Position numbers and translations under genes: made by a program. DNA of 34,703 nucleotides, from contig CAJXRZ010000067.1 in NCBI GenBank assembly GCA_913060515.1, forward strand, positions 1 through 34,703. Reading direction: 5' to 3'. Positions 23,112 through 31,250 of this stretch are shown one piece after another. The notes under the pieces were generated by a model. The model was not told where the DNA came from, searched no databases, and saw only the letters and a program-made list of their open reading frames with translations. The stretch is from an uncultured Pseudomonadota bacterium (GTDB taxonomy: Bacteria; Myxococcota_A; UBA796; CAJQPC01). Each line of letters opens with the position of its first letter. Within the stretch, counting starts at the first letter, position 1.

Positions 23112-24194
23112 TCAAGGCGTCTCTGGCAGAAGCACAACATCATCCCGGTGAATCAAGGGTCGATGCCCACTCTCGCCGAGCTTCTCCCGCATCTCACTGG
23201 CCCCGCATCCCGCGATTCCATGGGCCAGGACTTGCCCCTCGGGGCCGTGGATTGCGATGGCCTCGCCGGCGGGAAACTCTCCAAAGACTTGGTCGACGCC
23301 TACGGCCAACAGGCTCGCGCCATGGGTGCGCAGGGCCAAAGCGGCCCCTTCGTTCACCTGAACCCAGCAGCGCGGCGCGGTGGCGTAGGCCAGCCATCTG
23401 CGGCGTCGGTTTCCCTGAGGATCTGGGGGGAAGAAAGTGCCTGTGGGCACGCCGGAGAGCACCTCGCGCACCACGCCCGGGTCAAAGCCCGAGCCAATCA
23501 CACAAGCGACCCCCGCAGCCGAGGACACCAGGGCGCTGTCCACCTTGGCCTGCATGCCACCGGTTCCGCCCACGGACTTGCCGACGAGATCCAGGTCCAA
23601 AGCCGGATCCCAGCGCTCCAGAACCTCTCCCTCGTGCAAGACGCCGGGCACATTCGAGAGCAGGATCAGCGCATCCGCTCCCATCGCCGAGGCCACCAGG
23701 GCCGCCAGTCGGTCGTTGTCGCCAAAGACCCGCTGCCGCTCGGGATCCAGTCCCGCGGTGCTCACGCTGTCGTTCTCGTTGATCACCGGCAGAGCGCCCA
23801 GCTCCAGCAGTCGCTCCAGGTTCTCGCTCAGGTTGCGGTAGCGGCGGCGGCTGTGAAAGTCGGCTTCGATCAGCAGCACTTGGGCGGTCTTGAGCCCCAG
23901 GCGCCGACCCAGCTCGTCGTAGAAGCTCATCAGCCCGGCCTGGCCTGCTGTGGCCGCGGCTTGACGGTCCCGAATGTCAGCGGGCTGGGCAGGCAAGCCC
24001 AGGCGTCGTGCGCCCACACCGACAGCGCCAGAGCTGACCAGCAGCACCTGAATGCCATCGGCGTGCAGGGCTGCCAGCTCCTCCATGAGCTGTCCCAAGC
24101 GCCCAACGGCCAGAGCACCGTCTTCGCGTGTGGCCACGCGGGTGCCGACCTTGACCACCACCCGTTTGGCCGCCTTTAGGGCATCCCGACTCAC
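23112..24194 (-). CDS. proB: Glutamate 5-kinase ProB with PUA domain
   Basis: ProB phosphorylates glutamate in the first step of proline synthesis. The product (360 aa) has the amino-acid-kinase domain with VVVKVGT, LLVSSGAVGVG, PVINENDSVS, FGDNDRLAALVA and GGTGGMQAKVDSA, then a C-terminal PUA domain (from about 275, with WVQVNEGAALAL and FPAGEAIAIHG), as in the long bacterial form. GTG 24194 is preferred because its GTGA overlaps the stop codon of the upstream acyltransferase gene, the pattern seen elsewhere in this contig; GTG 24206 would add four residues. No proA is nearby. Translation is probably coupled to the gene before it. Confidence 0.94.
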   Translation of the reverse strand: MSRDALKAAKRVVVKVGTRVATREDGALAVGRLGQLMEELAALHADGIQVLLVSSGAVGVGARRLGLPAQPADIRDRQAAATAGQAGLMSFYDELGRRLGLKTAQVLLIEADFHSRRRYRNLSENLERLLELGALPVINENDSVSTAGLDPERQRVFGDNDRLAALVASAMGADALILLSNVPGVLHEGEVLERWDPALDLDLVGKSVGGTGGMQAKVDSALVSSAAGVACVIGSGFDPGVVREVLSGVPTGTFFPPDPQGNRRRRWLAYATAPRCWVQVNEGAALALRTHGASLLAVGVDQVFGEFPAGEAIAIHGPEGQVLAHGIAGCGASEMREKLGESGHRPLIHRDDVVLLPETP

Positions 24195-25177
24195 AGGTCT
24201 GGCCACTTTTGAGCCCGCTCATCGGGCGCGTAGTCCATGAACAAGGGGTGGTCGTCGACGCCTGCGCGCTCTCGGCAGTGGGTGAGCCAGATGCCGTAGT
24301 GACTGGGGTTCTCCCGCAGCCAAGGCTCTGCTCTCTCCGTCAGGAAGCGGGACATGAGGCTCTTCCAGTCGCTGTCCCAGAGAGGCTCGCCCACTCGGCA
24401 GACGTTGGGTCCGTCTTTGGGGCAGTGGTTGAAGATGGGGACCAGAGCGGCACCGGTGCGGGCTGCAATGCGGAACGCACCCGGGTTCAGCAGGACCTGA
24501 CGGCCCAAATAGGGGGTTCGCACAAAGCGGCTGCCGATGCGCCCGTCGTAGGTGATTCCCACCGTCTCATTGGCCTGAAGGCGGCGGAAGAGCTCCCGCA
24601 CCGGCGTGTCCATGGTCAGGTAGCGGGCGGGCAGCTTGTCCTCGTTTGCTTCACGAGCCGCGCGCACTTGGGCGCGCAGGGGGTTGTGACCGAAGACGTC
24701 TGGATTCTCCAGCGCCACGGCCTCTGGTGCCATCCCTCGTGCTGCGTACTGGGTGTAGGGAATGCCGCTCAGGCTGATCCGGGCGATCATCATCATGATG
24801 TTGCCGGCGTGGGGCAGCACGATCACGGCGCCCTTTCCCCGCGCCAGGGCGGCGTCCAGGTTCTCTCGGCCCTGCCAGGTCATGTAGTGGTCGATGGTGT
24901 TGGCGTTGAGCTTGCCCAAGAGCAGCTCCTCCAGGTGGACCCGGAAGGCCACCCGGTAGGCATCCTGCAGGCGCTCCTCGCGGGCATCGCCGAAGCAGAG
25001 CACCATCTCCTTGGCCATCTCCTCGCGTTGGTGCTTGGCCAGCTGGTACTGGGCGCGCCAGAGGGGGTACAAGGCGGCGAGCTGCTCGGGGTGCTCGGGA
25101 CGCAGGGTCTTGCGGAAGGGCACCCAGAACGCCCACCGCGCCACGTCCTTGGGGCTGACGCCGCTGAGCGCGCTCAC
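24191..25177 (-). CDS. Lauroyl/myristoyl acyltransferase-like (LpxL/HtrB) protein, altered active site
   Basis: The product (328 aa) resembles the late lipid A acyltransferases and related lysophospholipid acyltransferases: VIVLPHAGNIMMM, YDGRIGSRFVRTPYLGRQ, GAFRIAARTGAALVPIFNHC, and a C-terminal PWLRENPSHYGIWLTH similar to the usual P-E-x-W-x-W-x-H-x-R region. The catalytic His-x4-Asp/Glu is present only in part: H123 is there, but the acidic position is Met128. It could be inactive, use another acid, or belong to a divergent subgroup. GTG 25177 overlaps the upstream stop as GTGA and has GGAGG with a 6-nt gap; the longer frame upstream lies within the neighbouring gene. It should face the inner membrane. 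Confidence 0.8.
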   Translation of the reverse strand: MSALSGVSPKDVARWAFWVPFRKTLRPEHPEQLAALYPLWRAQYQLAKHQREEMAKEMVLCFGDAREERLQDAYRVAFRVHLEELLLGKLNANTIDHYMTWQGRENLDAALARGKGAVIVLPHAGNIMMMIARISLSGIPYTQYAARGMAPEAVALENPDVFGHNPLRAQVRAAREANEDKLPARYLTMDTPVRELFRRLQANETVGITYDGRIGSRFVRTPYLGRQVLLNPGAFRIAARTGAALVPIFNHCPKDGPNVCRVGEPLWDSDWKSLMSRFLTERAEPWLRENPSHYGIWLTHCRERAGVDDHPLFMDYAPDERAQKWPDL

Positions 25178-25719
25178 TGGAAGCCTCCGCTGATCACGCT
25201 GTACACGGTGCGAAGCAACACGCTGCCCCCGCAGCACAGAAAGAGAACCGCTGCGCCGCCGCCCAGCACCATCCACAAGGTGTTGTCGGTCTTCAGGCGC
25301 TCGTCCGGATCGGGCTCCGAGCTGTGCTTGGGCTGCGTGGCGATCTCGGCCACCCCGGCCACCGGTCGGTTCCAAGCCTGAAGGAAAGGCGGGATGTGCG
25401 GGTGCAGATCCGGGCGGTCGATGTCCACCAAGTGGATGGGCTCAGGGAAGCCCTGAATCTCCAAGCGCGCAGCCGAGGTCGTGGTGCGCGGGTATTGGCC
25501 GATGTGCACTGTGTCCCGGTTCATGGCCCAGCGCTTGTCGTTGGTCCATCCCGCCGCCCCGTCTTTGGCGACCATCTTGACCACCAAGATGCGGTAGTCC
25601 GTCAGCGCCACTTGGTACCAGTGGTTCAGCTCTTTGATGCGCGGGCCAGGTGCGCCCAAGATGTGGTGAACGCGCTCGTGGCCGACCAGCATGTCTTCGA
25701 AGAGCTCAGCGTTCTCCAT
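25174..25719 (-). CDS. PH-like domain protein with C-terminal membrane anchor
   Basis: The product (181 aa) has a soluble N-terminal part with KELNHWYQVALTDYRILVVKMVAKDG and a beta-rich stretch, resembling the small pleckstrin-like domains found in some bacterial membrane proteins. Around residue 145-170 there is a single hydrophobic segment (LWMVLGGGAAVLFLCCGGSV), so it is tail-anchored. ATG 25719 is chosen over the GTG six codons earlier because GGAGG lies 7 nt before it. Its stop overlaps the start of the acyltransferase gene, so the two are translated together and may act at the same membrane site. The fold call is tentative. Confidence 0.72.
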   Translation of the reverse strand: MENAELFEDMLVGHERVHHILGAPGPRIKELNHWYQVALTDYRILVVKMVAKDGAAGWTNDKRWAMNRDTVHIGQYPRTTTSAARLEIQGFPEPIHLVDIDRPDLHPHIPPFLQAWNRPVAGVAEIATQPKHSSEPDPDERLKTDNTLWMVLGGGAAVLFLCCGGSVLLRTVYSVISGGFQ

Positions 25720-25817
25720 GTGCAACCTCCAGCACACTAGGTGGCTAACTGGATTGCCCCAGCCTGGACGCCCTACGCTGCGTCTATGCTTGGTGCAGAC
25801 CAGCTGTTGGAGACCTT

Positions 25818-27341
25818 GTGCGCATCATCCTGATCAACCCGCCTCTGGACTCCGTCCTTCGGGACGGAAACGTAGATCCGGTCACCAGCTACCTTTTCTA
25901 CAACTCCGCCCCCTTGGGGCTGCTGTACATCGCAGCCATGCTGGAGCAGCAGGGCGAGGAGATGGCCGTGCTCGATGCGGCCGCTGAGCTGCTGGACATC
26001 CCTGGCACCGTGGAGCGCATTCAGGCCTTCAAGCCGGATCTCATCGGCATTGGCTCCACAACCGTGGTCTTCGACGGCACGGTAGAGCTGGCCCAGGCCC
26101 TCAAACAGGTCTTGCCCGATGTGCCCATCATCCTGGGTGGCTACCACGTGACCTTGGTGCCGGACGAAGCCTTGGCCTACAAGTGCTTCGATCTGGGGGT
26201 CATCCACGAGGGTGAGCACACCATGGTCGAGGTGGTCGAGCACTACAAGGGAGACCGCGAGCTCGCCGACATCGAAGGCATCGCCTACCGCGATGAGAAC
26301 GATGTGGTGCAGCACACCGCGCACCGCAAGGCCTTCCGCAAGCTGGATGAGCTGCCCTTGCCTGCCCGGCACCTGTTGCCCCCAGATCTGTACAAGCCCA
26401 TCCCAGTGGATGAGCACGCCATGCCCAAGTTCGCCATGGTCAGCTCTCGCGGCTGCCCACACGCATGCGCCTTTTGTCAGAAGAGCCGGACGGGCTACCG
26501 CAGCCGCAGTCCAGAGGCCGTGGTCGATGAGATCGAGCACCTGGTGCGCGACTACGGGGTCAAGGACCTCGCCTTTGTCGACAGCCTCTTCTGCGCCAAC
26601 AAGCGCCGCGTGATGAAGATCTGCGATGAGATCATTCGCCGCGGCGTCAAGGTCTCTTGGACCTGCTCCTCGCGCGTTGAGGTGGTCGACAAGGAAATGC
26701 TGCAGCACATGAAGGATGCGGGCTGCTGGCGTACCCGCTTTGGTGTGGAGAGCGGCAGTGACCAGGTGCTGGACTTCATCTCCAAGGGCATCACCAAGGA
26801 GAAGATCCGCAACGCAATCACCTGGGCCCACGAGGTCGGGCTGCGCCCAAAGGCCTTCTTCATGGTTGGGCACATGCCCGATACCCACGAGACCATCATG
26901 GAGACCATCGCCTTCGCCAAGTCCATTCCACTCCACGATGTGACGGTGCAGATCAACACCCTGCTCCCCAAGACACCGCAGATGGAGACTTGGCAGCGCG
27001 AGGGCAGCAAGTGGGGTCGTGTGATCACCGAGACCACCAGCGAGTCCTCGTTCTGGGAGCCGACCTTCGTCCCGTGGGGCTTGGAGCCCAAGGATCTGAT
27101 CGACTACCACCGCCAGTTCTACCGAGAGTTCTACTTCCGGCCCGTCACCCTCGCGCGCCACCTGGAAGGCATCGACAACTGGCAGGACGTCTACAAGTAC
27201 ATGCAGGCCAGCGGGCTCTTCTCTTTCCTGTTCTACAACGCAGAGAAGCCCAGCCTGTCGATGATTACCAACTTCGCCAAGACCCTGCGTCAGGCACGCA
27301 AGATGCGGGCTGCTGCAGCGGAAATGGAGTACGCGGACTGA
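25818..27341 (+). CDS. B12-binding-type radical SAM protein
   Basis: The product (507 aa) has an N-terminal cobalamin-binding-like domain (1-145; INPPLDS, LGLLYIAAMLEQQG, DLIGIGSTTVVF, IILGGYHVTLVPDEAL) and a radical SAM core. The cluster cysteines are C213, C217 and C220 in SSRGCPHACAFCQKS. Later motifs include FVDSLFCANKRRV, RFGVESGSDQVLDFISKGIT and FFMVGHMPDTHETI. The DxHxxG lower-ligand motif of classic B12 enzymes is not visible, as in many relatives. It is of the BchE/methyltransferase class, but the substrate cannot be named. GTG 25818 has GGAG five bases upstream. The gene diverges from the PH-like/acyltransferase/proB group. Confidence 0.9.
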   Translation: MRIILINPPLDSVLRDGNVDPVTSYLFYNSAPLGLLYIAAMLEQQGEEMAVLDAAAELLDIPGTVERIQAFKPDLIGIGSTTVVFDGTVELAQALKQVLPDVPIILGGYHVTLVPDEALAYKCFDLGVIHEGEHTMVEVVEHYKGDRELADIEGIAYRDENDVVQHTAHRKAFRKLDELPLPARHLLPPDLYKPIPVDEHAMPKFAMVSSRGCPHACAFCQKSRTGYRSRSPEAVVDEIEHLVRDYGVKDLAFVDSLFCANKRRVMKICDEIIRRGVKVSWTCSSRVEVVDKEMLQHMKDAGCWRTRFGVESGSDQVLDFISKGITKEKIRNAITWAHEVGLRPKAFFMVGHMPDTHETIMETIAFAKSIPLHDVTVQINTLLPKTPQMETWQREGSKWGRVITETTSESSFWEPTFVPWGLEPKDLIDYHRQFYREFYFRPVTLARHLEGIDNWQDVYKYMQASGLFSFLFYNAEKPSLSMITNFAKTLRQARKMRAAAAEMEYAD

Positions 27342-27428
27342 CCTTCGGGTTGTAAGCTACGTCGTCTTGACATGGGCCCCCCACGGGGTACCTCATGCCC
27401 CCCCCTCTGGTTCCAGGATCCCGCCTCC

Positions 27429-28559
27429 ATGCTGACTCTTCTGCTCGCCCTGTCCACCGCTTCGGCCCAAGACTGCAACGCCAAGGCCCTCAAGGCTGAC
27501 CTGGCGGAATCCACCCCGACCGGTGTGCCGGTCGCGTTTCAGGCCATGGCCGAGTGTGATGCGGCCCTAGCAGCCAAGTCGGCGCCCCAGGCCTTTGAGA
27601 AGGTGTTGGCTGGAAAGGAAGGCAATCAGGTGTTGGTGACGGCCGTGAAGGTGGGCGCCAGCGAAGAGTCGATGGCCTACATCAAGGGCCTTCAGTCCGA
27701 TGAGCGCAGCCGCGCGGTGGCCTCGCTTGGCACAGCCTGCAATGGCAATGAGCAGGTCTCCACCTTCCTGACCGGCGCCGCAGATACGCTCGGAGAGTCC
27801 TTCTGGACCGACCGCTGGTACCGCTCCCTCGCGGAGTGCCGCAACGACGACGTCCAGGCCTTCCTGCAGACGGAAGTGGACAAGCCTGAGCGCAACAAGA
27901 CCAGCTTCTTCGGTGTGGTTGAGGTCTACGCCCGCAACCTGGGCAAGGACGCCATCCCCACCCTCAAGCGCCTTCTGGGTGAGCTGGAGAACGAGGAGGA
28001 GCTGACCTACGTGGTCAACGCTTTCGCCGACGCCGCACAGGTCGGTGGTCTGGAAGGTCAGAACGCCGAGACCACCGAGCTGGCCGTGGCCGCCATCGTC
28101 GAGATGGCGCCGCAGCTGCCCCCCAAGGCCGTTGAGCAGGCGCGCACCACGCTGCTGTCCCTGGGGGCCGAGGCTCAGGCCAACGCACTGGGTGGCGTGC
28201 GCTACCAGGACCGCATGGTGGATGGGAAGCTGCAGTACGGCGTGGTTGTGGTCGAGACCGCCACCTGCAAGAAGGGCAACCAGATGGTCGGCGTCCACAT
28301 GGGCGTGCTGGAGGAGGGCGGAAACGCTTGGCCGGACCAGGTCGCAGCGCAGGTGGACGGCGCCAGCTACGGCTGGGAGTACAACCTGGCCGCAGACCGC
28401 AAGTGCAAGGGCACCAGCCAGAACACGGTGTTCATCACCAAGCAGCCCGTGACCGGTGAGAGCCTGCAGGCCTTCTACGACGAGCAGCGCAAGGACGTGA
28501 TCCGCGCCGCCCAGGGCGACATCGTGGAGATCTCCGAGGCCACGGCCCTGAAGCTGTGA
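27429..28559 (+). CDS. Exported alpha-helical (HEAT-like) repeat protein
   Basis: The product (376 aa) has a short signal peptide (MLTLLLALSTASA-QDC). The mature part is mostly paired helices of the HEAT/ARM kind (IPTLKRLLGELENEEELTYVVNAFADAAQVGG; VAAIVEMAPQLPPKAVEQARTTLLSLG), followed by a C-terminal beta-rich segment with several Cys. It is probably periplasmic and binds other proteins. The frame is open back to 27372, but ATG 27429 is chosen because it starts the signal peptide directly. Its stop overlaps the GTG of the DUF1415 gene as GTGA, so the two are coupled. I do not recognise a named family. Confidence 0.8.
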   Translation: MLTLLLALSTASAQDCNAKALKADLAESTPTGVPVAFQAMAECDAALAAKSAPQAFEKVLAGKEGNQVLVTAVKVGASEESMAYIKGLQSDERSRAVASLGTACNGNEQVSTFLTGAADTLGESFWTDRWYRSLAECRNDDVQAFLQTEVDKPERNKTSFFGVVEVYARNLGKDAIPTLKRLLGELENEEELTYVVNAFADAAQVGGLEGQNAETTELAVAAIVEMAPQLPPKAVEQARTTLLSLGAEAQANALGGVRYQDRMVDGKLQYGVVVVETATCKKGNQMVGVHMGVLEEGGNAWPDQVAAQVDGASYGWEYNLAADRKCKGTSQNTVFITKQPVTGESLQAFYDEQRKDVIRAAQGDIVEISEATALKL

Positions 28560-29056
28560 GCGAGGATGCCCGCATTCAGGCCGTGCAGGCCTGGGTGCAG
28601 GACGTTGTCGTTGGCTTGAACCTCTGTCCCTTTGCGGCCGGCCCCTTGGGCCGCGGCAAGGTGGGATGGCGCAGCGTCGATGTGGCCTCGGATGCGGTCA
28701 TGGCGCTGTTGTCTCTGGCGGAGGAGGTGAAGTCCGGTGCATTCGAGACGGCGCTCCTGGTGCTCCCAGAGTGCTCCTTCCCCCAGCTCCTCGACATTGC
28801 CGCCGCAGCCGAGGACATGTTGGAGCAGACCGGCTTGGACGAGACCTTTCAGTTGGCCAGCTTCCACCCCGAGTACTGCTTTGAGGGGGCCTGGAAGGAC
28901 GACCCGGCCAACGCCACCAACCAGTCGCCTCACCCCGCGCTGCACCTGCTCCGCGTCGAGGACGTCTCCAAGGCGGTGGATACGCACCCGGACATCGCCA
29001 GCGTTCCCGAGCGCAACATGGCGCTGCTTCGCGAGCGAGCGGGCTGGACCGAGTAA
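28556..29056 (+). CDS. DUF1415 family protein
   Basis: The product (166 aa) matches DUF1415 in its landmarks: VQDVVVGLNLCPFA near the N-terminus, FQLASFHPEYCFEG, then NATNQSPHPALHLLRVEDVSKAVD and the end IASVPERNMALLRERAGW. The length fits the family. The function is not known; the conserved Cys and His residues suggest catalysis or metal binding. It starts at GTG within the stop of the exported repeat-protein gene, although it has no signal peptide itself. It converges on the ferredoxin gene, with 14 bp between stops. Confidence 0.88.
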   Translation: MSEDARIQAVQAWVQDVVVGLNLCPFAAGPLGRGKVGWRSVDVASDAVMALLSLAEEVKSGAFETALLVLPECSFPQLLDIAAAAEDMLEQTGLDETFQLASFHPEYCFEGAWKDDPANATNQSPHPALHLLRVEDVSKAVDTHPDIASVPERNMALLRERAGWTE

Positions 29057-29070
29057 GCGGGTTTCTTCCC

Positions 29071-29880
29071 TTAGGCTGGGATGCCGCCGGCGCTGTGAAC
29101 GTCGCCCAGCTCGGCCTGGTCCATCCACTCGATGCAGGTCACCGGGCAGGCGTCGATGGCGTCTTGGATCAGATCCATGGGGCCCTCTTGCTTGAGCACC
29201 TCGGCCTTGACCTCCTCGCCGCTCTTGTCGTCCTCGCCCAGGTAGAACACGTCCTCGGTCTGCTCGACACAGGTGCCGCAGGAGATGCACTCGTGCTGGT
29301 CGATGCTGAGCACCAGGCCCTCGGCCTTGGCCCGGGAACTCTCGTTGTCGACGGGACCGACGAACTGTGCGCCATCCTCCGCGGTGTTCAGACCGATGCC
29401 AGCCAGCTCAACGTCTTCGCGGCCGTTTGCCAGCATGCGCTCGCGGTACGCGTCCAGGTCGGTGCCGGACTGATCTGCATGGCGCGCTTCGCCAAGTTGG
29501 CCGCTGGCAGCCATGGCTGCGAGGTTGGCAAAGGAGGAGACGGGCGCGCCGGAAGGCTTGGCCGCGGGCGCCGGAGCTGCCGGTGCTGGAGCAGGCTCTG
29601 CCGCCGGTACAGGCTCAGAAGCGCGCTTCGCCACCGAGGCCATTGGGGTTGGCTTGGCCTGGGGGATTGGCTTGGGCGGGGCCGTGGCAGCAGGCTTGGC
29701 CGCCTCTACAGAAACGGGCTCTGTAGCGGACTCAGCGTCCTTCTTGGACCCTGGCTTTACGAAAGCCCGAGGCGCCCAGGCAGGGGGTGGCTTGGCGGCA
29801 GGAGAGGGGGCTGGTTCGGCGGCTGGCTCGCCGCGTCCCAGGAGCTTCTTGCCAATGCGCTTTAGGCCTGAACGGAACAT
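29071..29880 (-). CDS. Single-cluster ferredoxin with a long Ala/Pro-rich N-terminal arm
   Basis: The product (269 aa) ends in a compact ferredoxin domain (about 188-252): C198, C201 and C204 in HECISCGTC and C245 in DACPVTCIEW, the ligand pattern for one [4Fe-4S] cluster; C249 is extra. Ferredoxins of this type are usually 60-80 residues. Here about 120 residues of Ala/Pro/Lys low complexity and a short helical segment come first, and the very N-terminus (MFRSGLKRIGKKLLGRG) is a basic amphipathic helix that could attach to membrane or acidic partners. No Shine-Dalgarno is seen; TAAACT lies 6 nt before ATG 29880. It probably carries electrons to a bound partner. Confidence 0.86.
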   Translation of the reverse strand: MFRSGLKRIGKKLLGRGEPAAEPAPSPAAKPPPAWAPRAFVKPGSKKDAESATEPVSVEAAKPAATAPPKPIPQAKPTPMASVAKRASEPVPAAEPAPAPAAPAPAAKPSGAPVSSFANLAAMAASGQLGEARHADQSGTDLDAYRERMLANGREDVELAGIGLNTAEDGAQFVGPVDNESSRAKAEGLVLSIDQHECISCGTCVEQTEDVFYLGEDDKSGEEVKAEVLKQEGPMDLIQDAIDACPVTCIEWMDQAELGDVHSAGGIPA

Positions 29881-29886
29881 GCACGT

Positions 29887-29892
29887 AGTTTA
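29887..29892 (-). promoter_or_regulatory. TANNNT box 6 nt before the ferredoxin gene
   Basis: On the minus strand TAAACT is followed by ACGTGC and ATG, with no Shine-Dalgarno sequence, so the transcript may be leaderless. Confidence 0.4.
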
Positions 29893-29953
29893 GCCTTGCT
29901 CGGGCCCGCTGGCCGGACTTTGGTAGAGTGACGGCTCAGAATTGGGGGCATGC

Positions 29954-30616
29954 ATGTGGATGTTGATGCTTGGATTGGGTTGGGCTCGGGAGCCGGAAGT
30001 GCCTGAATCCGCGCTTGAGGACTCCGTGGTGCGGCTTGGGTTGGGCGCTGGAATTGGGGGCGCGGCTCCAGGGCCTCGGTTCCAGCTGGAGACCGTCTCG
30101 GGTCGCTTGACCTCCGTCGCCTCCCTACGCTTCTTGGTCGCCGATCAGGTCATTCTGGAGCCCTTCTACTCGTACTAGAGCACCGTGGAGGAGGGGGTCT
30201 CTTGGGACACCGGCGTTCAAGAGGAGCAGGTGCTCACATACAGCCGTCACACCTTTGGGTTGACGCTAAAGCCGATTCTTCTCAAGCGTGGGAACAACGC
30301 CCTCTATCCTGTGGCGAGCTACGGCCTGCGCTACGAGAATGAGCTGGAGCAGACGACCGAGGTTGACGGTGATGGACGCCGACTCGAGATGGAGGAGTCC
30401 GGCTACACTGAGTGGTTGCACGGCGCGCAGCTTGGCTTCGGAATTCAGCGCTGGCTGGACGATAGCGTCACCTTGAGTGTCGACTTCCACGCCTTGACCT
30501 GGGCGCGCTACTCAGCGGAAACTGGCGACCAGTCCCTCGGCGAGAGCGAGGACTTTGGTGGCGTCTACCGGGGGATTGACCCAAGCGCTCGCATGATGCT
30601 GCACGTCTACTGGTAG
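29954..30616 (+). pseudogene. Beta-barrel protein gene interrupted by an in-frame amber codon
   Basis: The frame from ATG 29954 (MWMLMLGLGWAREPE) runs to TAG at 30176-30178, and the same frame continues without a gap to the TAG at 30614-30616. Both halves align with the intact paralog downstream: SLRFLVADQVILEP with SLRFLIDDRLILEP before the stop, and FGLTLKPILLK with LGLTLKPLFGQ and SARMMLHVYW with SARVMLHFYW after it. The amber codon stands where the paralog has Glu (GAG), so a single G-to-T change explains it. The gene is either freshly dead, read through, or affected by a base error. The rest is uninterrupted and codon-like, which argues for a recent event. Confidence 0.82.
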
Positions 30617-30649
30617 ACCCGCAAACAGAGACACACAGAGGGGGAAGAG

Positions 30650-31237
30650 ATGTGGATGCTATTGGCTGGGCTCGCGTCGGCAGAAGGTGAGCGACCCTTC
30701 CGAGTCGGACTCGGGGCTGGAGCGGGCAGCGCTTGGGTGCAGACGCTCTACTGGAGTGGCTCTGCACGTGGCTTGGTCCCGGTCGGGTCCCTGCGCTTCT
30801 TGATCGATGACAGATTGATCCTCGAGCCGAGTGTCAGCTTTGAGCGGGCCACCTTTACGCCGAGTGCTGGCTACGTGATTGAGGACCAAGCGCTGGAGCT
30901 TGGGTTGACCCTAAAACCCCTTTTCGGCCAACAAGAAGGGGTGGTGGTGTACCCCGTCTTGACCTACGGCCGTCTGGATGGAACGCGGCGTTTGTCCGCG
31001 CTCGATGACGAGGACGTTGAGCCGAGCGTAGACCACTACATGGGCATGCTGGGGACTGCCGGAGTTGGCGCCCACCGGTGGTTCGGTTCGGATCTGACCC
31101 TCAGCATTGACATCAACGCGGCCGGATTCTCAAAGGGAACCCTGACCCAGGGAGAAGGAGAGGATCGAGAGGAGGAGAGCACGACGATCTGGGGGTTCAA
31201 CCCCTCCGCCCGCGTCATGTTGCACTTCTACTGGTAG
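30650..31237 (+). CDS. Outer-membrane beta-barrel protein, intact paralog
   Basis: The product (195 aa) has an 11-residue signal peptide (MWMLLAGLASA-EGERPF) and about eight beta strands, with Gly/Tyr-rich segments (RVGLGAGAGSAWVQ, SLRFLIDDRLILEPSVSF, ALELGLTLKPLFG, GVGAHRWFGSDLTLSIDINAAGF), ending RVMLHFYW. Length and end suggest a small eight-stranded barrel. The start is certain: an in-frame TAG (stop of the pseudogene) lies 36 bp upstream with no other start codon between, and AGGGGGAAGAG precedes ATG 30650. It is the working copy of a tandem duplication. Ligand and function are unknown. Confidence 0.84.
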   Translation: MWMLLAGLASAEGERPFRVGLGAGAGSAWVQTLYWSGSARGLVPVGSLRFLIDDRLILEPSVSFERATFTPSAGYVIEDQALELGLTLKPLFGQQEGVVVYPVLTYGRLDGTRRLSALDDEDVEPSVDHYMGMLGTAGVGAHRWFGSDLTLSIDINAAGFSKGTLTQGEGEDREEESTTIWGFNPSARVMLHFYW

Positions 31238-31250
31238 CGACCTGCTTCTG

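Noticed and set aside
23071-23160. Sigma-54 promoter before the outer-membrane paralogs, suggested by the leader shared with the small gene
   Set aside because: No GG-N10-GC pattern with flanking TGGC and TTGC is present upstream of 23070 on the minus strand.
24209-25381. 390-aa plus-strand ORF opposite the acyltransferase gene
   Set aside because: It overlaps two coupled minus-strand genes with family motifs and has no recognisable domain.
25773-27161. 462-aa minus-strand ORF opposite the radical SAM gene
   Set aside because: The sense strand has the CxxxCxxC cluster motif and full-length homology pattern; this is a shadow.
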